A stretch of DNA of 11,106 nt from CBDULQ01 sp965368115 (GTDB taxonomy: Bacteria > Pseudomonadota > Gammaproteobacteria > SZUA-229). A program made the translations under genes and the position numbers. The stretch covers positions 1 through 11,106 of the forward strand of contig CBDULQ010000118.1 of the NCBI GenBank assembly GCA_965368115.1, given 5' to 3'. The notes beneath the pieces are model-generated. The model saw only the letters and a list, made by a program, of their open reading frames with translations. It searched no databases and was not told the origin of the DNA. This document shows positions 7,271 to 11,106 of this stretch, one piece after another (the stretch's first letter is position 1; every line of letters begins with the position of its first letter).

Positions 7271-8371
7271 CTAGAGTCGCATGGGCATGATGACGTATTT
7301 ACACTCCGCTTGGTCCGGGAACACCATCAGGCAACTACTGTTGGAATCCTTGATAATCCCCTGCACCACGTCCTGCTGACTGGTGTTGAGTACATCCAGC
7401 ATGTAGTTGACGTTGAATCCCACCTCCATGGCATCACCGGAATAATCCACTTCCAGTTCCACGTCGGCCTCCTCCTGATCCGGGTTTTGCGCCTGGATCT
7501 TGATCAGGTTGGGCGACAGGATGATGCGGATACCCCGATATTTTTCGTTGGAGAGGATCGACGCCCGAACCAGGGCCTGCTTGAGCGACTCCCGATCCAT
7601 GGTCATGGTATTGCCTTCCGATTCCGGCATCACGCGTTTGTAGTCGGGGAAGCGTCCATCGATGAGTTTCGACGTGAAGCGCTGATTAGGCAGCTCACAC
7701 TGGATGTGATTATTGCCCAGCACCACTTTGACCGGGTCATCGCTGTCCGCCAGCAAGCGCTGTAATTCGGCGACACCTTTACGCGGAATGATGACCTGCT
7801 TACTGTCGGCCAGGTCGCCTTCGATCTGTTTTTCACAAAACGCCAGCCGATGTCCATCGGTGGCCACGGTGCGAATCGCCCCGGAGGATACCTCCATCAT
7901 CAGGCCGTTGAGGTAATAGCGCACATCCTGTTGAGCCATGGCAAAAGATGTTTTCTCAATCAGGGTTTTCAATATGCTCTGGGGCAGGCTGAATTCGTAC
8001 ACGCTGGTGATTTCATCCAGCGCGGGAAAATCCGATGCCGGTAGAGTGGACAGGGTAAAGCGACTGCGACCACTGCGAATCAGGGCTCGATCCACGTCGA
8101 CTTCGATGCTGAGTTCCGATTCCGCCGGTAATGACTTACAGATATCCAGCAACTTCTTGGCCGGCAGCGTGATCTCACCGGTTTCATCCATCATCTGCGG
8201 AACCCTGGACACCAGTTCGATTTCCAGATCGGTGGCAGTCAGTGACAACTGATCCTGTTCTGCTCGAATCAGTACATTGGCCAGTGCAGGTAATGTCTGG
8301 CGTTTTTCAACTGCACCTATGACCTGTTGCAGGGGTATAAGCAAATCATCCCGTTGGATTTTAAATTTCAT
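7271..8371 (-). CDS. dnaN: DNA polymerase III beta subunit (sliding clamp)
   Basis: DnaN dimerises into the ring that tethers DNA polymerase III and many repair proteins to DNA. Its 366 residues equal the length of E. coli DnaN and correspond to three repeated clamp domains. Recognisable stretches are the N-terminus MKFKIQRDDLLIPLQQVIGAVEKRQTLPALANVL (shown by its start MKFKIQRDDL), VRYYLNGLMMEV mid-protein, and the C-terminal YVIMPMRL, which contributes to the partner-binding pocket. The ATG at 8369-8371 has AGGAA (8377-8381) five bases upstream, a convincing ribosome site. It follows dnaA across the 231-bp putative origin and precedes recF by 21 bp. It may use read-through from dnaA or a promoter within the origin, which I could not pinpoint. 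Confidence 0.98.
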   Translation of the reverse strand: MKFKIQRDDLLIPLQQVIGAVEKRQTLPALANVLIRAEQDQLSLTATDLEIELVSRVPQMMDETGEITLPAKKLLDICKSLPAESELSIEVDVDRALIRSGRSRFTLSTLPASDFPALDEITSVYEFSLPQSILKTLIEKTSFAMAQQDVRYYLNGLMMEVSSGAIRTVATDGHRLAFCEKQIEGDLADSKQVIIPRKGVAELQRLLADSDDPVKVVLGNNHIQCELPNQRFTSKLIDGRFPDYKRVMPESEGNTMTMDRESLKQALVRASILSNEKYRGIRIILSPNLIKIQAQNPDQEEADVELEVDYSGDAMEVGFNVNYMLDVLNTSQQDVVQGIIKDSNSSCLMVFPDQAECKYVIMPMRL

Positions 8372-8380
8372 TCCGGTTCC

Positions 8381-8410
8381 TAATAATAAGATCTATATAT
8401 ATTTAAAACC
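8381..8410. other. AT-rich DNA-unwinding element candidate
   Basis: An almost pure A/T stretch (TAATAATAAG, ATCTATATAT, ATTTAAAACC) lies directly beyond the triplet repeats and next to the dnaN ribosome site. It is the most AT-rich part of the origin region at the end where duplex opening is expected from the box and trio orientation. It probably serves as the unwinding region. Confidence 0.55.
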
Positions 8411-8428
8411 TAGTAGTTATAGTTAGTT
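8411..8428 (+). promoter_or_regulatory. DnaA-trio-like triplet array
   Basis: The plus strand reads TAG TAG TTA TAG TTA GTT, followed by CCGCC (8429-8433) and then the DnaA box at 8440-8448. Read 3' to 5' from the box, this gives box, GC block, then GAT/ATT triplets. That is the order and polarity described for the DnaA-trio of the basal origin unwinding system, in which DnaA assembles on the single strand. Register and boundaries are judged by eye. Confidence 0.55.
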
Positions 8429-8439
8429 CCGCCTGTTTC

Positions 8440-8448
8440 TGTGGATAA
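8440..8448 (-). promoter_or_regulatory. DnaA box 1 (perfect)
   Basis: TTATCCACA on the minus strand. It is the box nearest dnaN and is adjacent to the GC block and the triplet array, so it is the likely anchor for origin opening. Confidence 0.85.
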
Positions 8449-8495
8449 CTATAATTTCTACAATTAATTCAATATTTTAACCCGCTAATAATGGC

Positions 8496-8504
8496 TGTGG
8501 ATAA
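8496..8504 (-). promoter_or_regulatory. DnaA box 2 (perfect)
   Basis: TTATCCACA on the minus strand, 56 bp from box 1 start to start, across the second AT-rich stretch. Confidence 0.85.
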
Positions 8505-8522
8505 AGTTAACTTCAGCCCTGT

Positions 8523-8538
8523 AAACTGTCGACAGTTT
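8523..8538. repeat. 16-bp perfect palindrome AAACTGTCGACAGTTT
   Basis: The inverted repeat is perfect and without a spacer, and its last base is the first base of DnaA box 3. It lies in the middle of the origin. Symmetry of this length suggests a dimeric DNA-binding protein. I do not recognise it as a named site. Confidence 0.6.
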
Positions 8539-8546
8539 GTGGATAA
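8538..8546 (-). promoter_or_regulatory. DnaA box 3 (perfect)
   Basis: TTATCCACA on the minus strand, 42 bp from box 2, overlapping the 16-bp palindrome by one base. Confidence 0.85.
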
Positions 8547-8583
8547 CTCAAGCTCGACCGGGTTGTGTCGTTTCATCTCCAGT

Positions 8584-8592
8584 TTATCCACA
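8584..8592 (+). promoter_or_regulatory. DnaA box 4 (perfect, inverted)
   Basis: TTATCCACA on the plus strand, opposite in orientation to the other three and 11 bp from the dnaA stop codon. Confidence 0.85.
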
Positions 8593-8602
8593 GCTTGTCC
8601 CG

Positions 8603-10000
8603 CTAGTTACTCAGGATACGTAAGAGATTCACATAATCCTCGTTAATCTTGGAATCCGACTCGCGTAATTCGGCAATTTTACGACAACCGTGCAACACAG
8701 TGGTATGGTCTCGACCGCCAAAAGCGTCACCGATTTCCGGCAAGCTGTGATTGGTCAGTTCCTTGGCCAGTGCCATGGCCAGCTGCCGGGGTCGGGTGAT
8801 CGAGCGGCTACGGCGATTGGACAACAGGTCGGAACTGCGAATTTTGTAATACTCGGCCACCGTCTTCTGAATATTTTCGATGGTGACCAGTTTGTCCTGC
8901 AGCGCAATCAGGTCGCGCAGGGTGTCCTTGGCGAAATCCAGGGTGATGGGTTTACCGGTGAAATTGGCCGTGGCCATGACCCGGCGTAACGAGCCTTCCA
9001 GTTCCCGAATGTTGGAACGAATCCGCTTGGCGATGAAAAATGCCACTTCACTGGGTAAGGCAATACCGAACTCTTCCGCTTTCTTTTGTAGAATCGCCAC
9101 CCGGGTTTCCAGTTCCGGTGGTTCGATACATACCGGCAGTCCCCATCCGAAGCGTGATTTCAGGCGTTCTTCCAGGCCTTCGATTTCCTTTGGATAGCGA
9201 TCACAGGTGAGTATGATCTGGCGACCACCTTCCAGTAATGCGTTGAAGGTGTGAAAAAATTCTTCCTGGGAACGCTCCTTGCCGGCGAAGAACTGGATGT
9301 CGTCGATCATCAGTGCATCCAGCGAGCGATAGTACTGTTTGAATTCGTCGATGGCATTGTGCTGCAGCGCCTTGATCATATGGCCGACGAAACGTTCCGA
9401 GTGCAGGTAAACAATGCGAGCATCCGGTTTGGCTTCGCGCATGCGATTACCCACGGCATGCATCAGATGGGTTTTACCCAGACCGACCCCGCCATAGAGA
9501 AACAGGGGGTTGTAAGCACCGGCGGGATTTTCCGCCACCTGTAACGACGCGGCCCGCGCCAGCTGATTGGATTTACCTTCGACAAAATTATCGAAGGTAA
9601 ACCCGATGTTCAGATTGTGATCGATATGTTGCTGAACATGACTTGCCGCGCGCGGCGACGCGGGATAACTGTTGACCGGTTCACTGGCGACCGGAGCCGG
9701 AGCGGGTTTACGCGCTTCGCTGACCGGCGCCGTAGACGCCGACGGTCGAGGTCGATCCTGGGTACCGATTTCCAGCGACAGTTTGATCGGGTCTTCGCCG
9801 GCGAGCTTTTCGGTGATGTCGGAGATCTGCTGCAGAAAATTCTGCTGCACCCAGTCCAGTACGAAACGATTAGGCGCCAGCAGGCGCAAGGCATTTGCGT
9901 CCTCGATCACCTGTAATGGCCGGATCCAGGTATTCAGCTGTTGATCAGACAGCTCCTCCTCCAGCAATTGCAAGCATTTGCCCCACAATGCCCTCGACAC
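8603..10000 (-). CDS. dnaA: Chromosomal replication initiator protein DnaA
   Basis: DnaA is the AAA+ initiator that binds DnaA boxes and opens oriC. I place the start at the GTG at 9998-10000, giving 465 residues. The N-terminus then reads MSRALWGKCLQLL, in line with the MS-x-x-LW start of E. coli and Pseudomonas DnaA; GGGG lies 6 nt upstream. A TTG at 10012 would add four residues but has no ribosome site. Domain I covers about residues 1-80, with NTWIRPL and APNRFVLDW. A Pro/Ala-rich linker follows (about 82-120). Domain III has Walker A GGVGLGKT (170-177) and Walker B LMIDD (230-234). Domain IV ends with RSITRPRQLAMALAKEL and GGRDHTTVLHG, the DnaA-box recognition helix region. It is the first gene of dnaA-dnaN-recF-gyrB. 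No DnaA box was seen upstream, so autoregulation by the classic route is not evident. Confidence 0.97.
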   Translation of the reverse strand: MSRALWGKCLQLLEEELSDQQLNTWIRPLQVIEDANALRLLAPNRFVLDWVQQNFLQQISDITEKLAGEDPIKLSLEIGTQDRPRPSASTAPVSEARKPAPAPVASEPVNSYPASPRAASHVQQHIDHNLNIGFTFDNFVEGKSNQLARAASLQVAENPAGAYNPLFLYGGVGLGKTHLMHAVGNRMREAKPDARIVYLHSERFVGHMIKALQHNAIDEFKQYYRSLDALMIDDIQFFAGKERSQEEFFHTFNALLEGGRQIILTCDRYPKEIEGLEERLKSRFGWGLPVCIEPPELETRVAILQKKAEEFGIALPSEVAFFIAKRIRSNIRELEGSLRRVMATANFTGKPITLDFAKDTLRDLIALQDKLVTIENIQKTVAEYYKIRSSDLLSNRRSRSITRPRQLAMALAKELTNHSLPEIGDAFGGRDHTTVLHGCRKIAELRESDSKINEDYVNLLRILSN

Positions 10001-10040
10001 GTTGAACCCCAAAAAGTGGAAATAGAAATGAACCGAGCAT

Positions 10041-10046
10041 TTTATA
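10041..10046 (-). promoter_or_regulatory. Candidate -10 element for dnaA
   Basis: TATAAA on the minus strand lies about 40 nt upstream of the GTG start. The hexamers at -35 spacing (for example TTTTAA at 16 bp) match the consensus poorly. It is the best candidate I see in the 194-bp dnaA-rpmH gap, which otherwise holds the rpmH promoter. Confidence 0.3.
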
Positions 10047-10122
10047 CCTCATCAAGCGGACTTTAAAACACGTATCTGACGATTGGCCGGATATTTTTTC
10101 ACTCTTTCATCGCTTTAATGTT

Positions 10123-10151
10123 TTGACTCGCCGAGTCCGCCCAAGTAGAAT
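10123..10151 (+). promoter_or_regulatory. Sigma70 promoter of rpmH-rnpA-yidD-yidC
   Basis: TTGACT (10123-10128) and TAGAAT (10146-10151) are separated by 17 bp, one mismatch each from consensus. Transcription would begin about 10158-10160, some 35 nt before the rpmH start. An inverted repeat GACTCG-C-CGAGTC (10125-10137) overlaps the -35 element and the spacer. Confidence 0.85.
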
Positions 10152-10194
10152 ACACGGCCCGATTTTCAAGACTCATTTATCAGGATCCGGATCG

Positions 10195-10329
10195 ATGAAA
10201 AGAACATTTCAACCCAGTCGCCTGAAGCGCGCACGTACCCATGGTTTCCGTGCCCGTAAAGCAACCGTTGGTGGCCGTAAAGTACTGAAAGCCCGTCGCG
10301 CCAAGGGCCGTGCTCGTTTAGCCCTGTAA
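10195..10329 (+). CDS. rpmH: 50S ribosomal protein L34
   Basis: L34 is a small basic protein of the large ribosomal subunit that contacts 23S rRNA. The 44 residues begin MKRTFQPSRLKRARTHGF and end with an Arg/Lys-rich tail (KARRAKGRARLAL), a near-exact match to the family along its full length. AGGAT (10182-10186) serves as ribosome site about 8-9 nt before the ATG. An in-frame ATG at 10123 would add 24 residues but overlaps the promoter, so it is not the start. The gene is first in a run with rnpA, starting 13 bp downstream, the conserved bacterial pair. Confidence 0.98.
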   Translation: MKRTFQPSRLKRARTHGFRARKATVGGRKVLKARRAKGRARLAL

Positions 10330-10342
10330 TATTGGGTTTATT

Positions 10343-10711
10343 ATGACGGTGCACAGGACGCGCTTTTCGAAGCGCGTCAGGCTTTTAAAGCCGGCGGATT
10401 TCAGCCGGGTCTTCAACAAAGCCCACCGTTCGAGCGATCGTCAACTGACCATACTCGCCACTGTCAACGATCTGGGATACCCGAGGCTGGGTATGGCCAT
10501 TTCCAGAAAACACGCAAAACGTGCCGTTGACCGCAATCGCATCAAGCGATTAGTTCGAGAAAGCTTTCGGCTGAACCAGGCCGATCTACCCGCCGCGGAT
10601 TTTGTGGTGCTGGCCAAACCCGCTACAAAGACAGCGCCCAATCAGGATATATTCAAGTCCCTGCAGCATCACTGGCACAGGTTAACGAAGCTATGCGCAA
10701 AATCTTCATAG
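10343..10711 (+). CDS. rnpA: Ribonuclease P protein component
   Basis: RnpA is the protein subunit of RNase P; with the RNA subunit it removes 5' leaders from tRNA precursors. The 122-residue length is normal. The N-terminus carries the typical RFSKRVRLLKPADFSRVF. The conserved basic RNR helix is KRAVDRNRIKRLVRESFR (residues 59-76), which contacts the RNA subunit. The ATG at 10343 has only a short GGG at 10334-10336 as ribosome site; a GTG six bases downstream is an alternative start. The gene follows rpmH by 13 bp and its 3' end overlaps yidD by 19 bp in a different frame, so these genes are very likely translated from one message. Confidence 0.96.
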   Translation: MTVHRTRFSKRVRLLKPADFSRVFNKAHRSSDRQLTILATVNDLGYPRLGMAISRKHAKRAVDRNRIKRLVRESFRLNQADLPAADFVVLAKPATKTAPNQDIFKSLQHHWHRLTKLCAKSS

Positions 10712-10947
10712 CCCTGATTCGATTTTATCAGTACGCCATCAGTCCGTTTCTGCCCCCCCATTGCCGATATCAGCCCACCTGTTCATCTTATGCGGTTGAA
10801 GCAATAAGCCGATTTGGTATAGTCCGCGGTGGCTGGATGGCGTTGCGTCGTATCGGTCGTTGTCATCCCTGGCATGAAGGGGGTTACGACCCGGTACCCG
10901 AAAAACACTGTTGCCACGACAATCATTTACATAACAAACCCGAATAG
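10693..10947 (+). CDS. yidD: YidD membrane-protein insertion efficiency factor
   Basis: YidD is a small, membrane-associated protein that assists insertion of proteins by YidC; the exact mechanism is not settled. The 84 residues show an amphipathic N-terminal segment (FIALIRFYQYAISPFLPP), the family signature CRYQPTCSSYA (24-34) and GRCHPWHEGGYDPVP (55-69). Conserved cysteines are at 24, 30 and 57. After the conserved domain there is a tail with HCCHDNHLH (72-80), rich in Cys and His, which I do not regard as part of the core family signature. The start ATG lies inside rnpA (19-bp overlap), suggesting translational coupling, and yidC starts 4 bp after the stop. Confidence 0.96.
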   Translation: MRKIFIALIRFYQYAISPFLPPHCRYQPTCSSYAVEAISRFGIVRGGWMALRRIGRCHPWHEGGYDPVPEKHCCHDNHLHNKPE

Positions 10948-10951
10948 ACTT

Positions 10952-11106
10952 ATGGAAAACCAACGCACCCTGCTCTACATCACGTTCTTCTTTTTTATTT
11001 TCTTGTTGTGGCAGGCTTGGCAACAGGACTATGGTCCGCAACCGGTAGCCGAAACGCCGGCGAACGGCGAACAGTCCGCTGCCGGTGCGCAAGCCGTGGA
11101 CGATGG
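10952..11106 (+). CDS. yidC: YidC membrane protein insertase, N-terminal fragment (continues past window)
   Basis: YidC is the essential inner-membrane insertase that works alone or with SecYEG. Only the first 51 codons are present. The protein begins MENQRTLLYITFFFFIFLL, followed by WQAWQQDYGPQP, matching the N-terminal membrane anchor of gammaproteobacterial YidC (typically MDNQR...FLLWQAW). A low-complexity Ala/Glu/Gly-rich linker follows, as expected before the large periplasmic domain. The frame is open to the window end. The start is 4 bp after the yidD stop and has no clear ribosome site, so coupling with yidD is likely. Identity is well supported by sequence and by gene order. Confidence 0.93.
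   Translation, partial: MENQRTLLYITFFFFIFLLWQAWQQDYGPQPVAETPANGEQSAAGAQAVDD

Larger units (their letters stand above)
8372..8602. other. oriC: Putative chromosomal replication origin (oriC), dnaA-dnaN gap
   Basis: This 231-bp non-coding gap contains four perfect DnaA boxes, an AT-rich tract at the dnaN end (about 8381-8428) and a second at 8449-8490. It also holds triplet repeats resembling a DnaA-trio and a 16-bp palindrome. Three boxes share one orientation and the one nearest dnaA is inverted. Only one GATC is present (8390-8393), unlike the GATC-rich E. coli oriC. The position next to dnaA is common in bacteria. The alternative gap, dnaA-rpmH, shows no box. Confidence 0.85.

Noticed and set aside
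10123..10194. Upstream in-frame ATG extending rpmH by 24 codons
   Set aside because: It overlaps the -35 and -10 elements, and L34 proteins begin at MKRTFQPS, which has its own ribosome site.
10001..10194. dnaA-rpmH gap as the replication origin, as in pseudomonads
   Set aside because: No TTATNCACA match on either strand was seen; the gap is explained by two divergent promoters.

Overview
The window is the chromosomal replication-origin neighbourhood of a gammaproteobacterium. The order rpmH-rnpA-yidD-yidC diverging from dnaA-dnaN-recF-gyrB, the ~805-residue GyrB and the close protein similarity to enteric and pseudomonad homologues support this. I cannot name a genus. No mobile element, tRNA, rRNA or CRISPR array was seen. 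No gene-free stretch exceeds about 230 bases.

Left part (1-3660): the C-terminal half of a CaCA-family cation/Ca2+ exchanger runs rightward and converges on prlC (oligopeptidase A, M3 peptidase). prlC diverges from a stand-alone gene for a secreted PstS-like binding protein. That protein lacks most textbook phosphate ligands and has two cysteines at cleft positions. A symmetrical bidirectional terminator (3613-3643) separates it from the convergent gyrB.

Centre (3678-10000, minus strand): dnaA, dnaN, recF and gyrB read leftward and encode the initiator, the sliding clamp, a recombination mediator and gyrase B. The 231-bp dnaA-dnaN gap holds four perfect DnaA boxes (TTATCCACA). Next to the box nearest dnaN lie a short GC block, TAG/TTA triplets resembling a DnaA-trio, and an AT-rich tract. 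This is the likely oriC, whereas the dnaA-rpmH gap contains no such boxes. A 16-bp perfect palindrome touches one box. recF carries two identical copies of TGTTCCACGTGGAACA, which matches the chromosomal parS site bound by ParB, so origin firing and origin segregation signals lie within about 2.4 kb.

Right part (10123-11106, plus strand): a near-consensus sigma70 promoter drives rpmH (ribosomal protein L34), followed by rnpA (RNase P protein), the overlapping yidD and the start of yidC (membrane insertase, cut by the window end).

The gene content is ordinary core genome. The points worth a second look are the cis-acting DNA architecture around oriC, the parS sites inside recF and the unusual PstS-like protein. 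I found no evidence for a novel multi-gene system.
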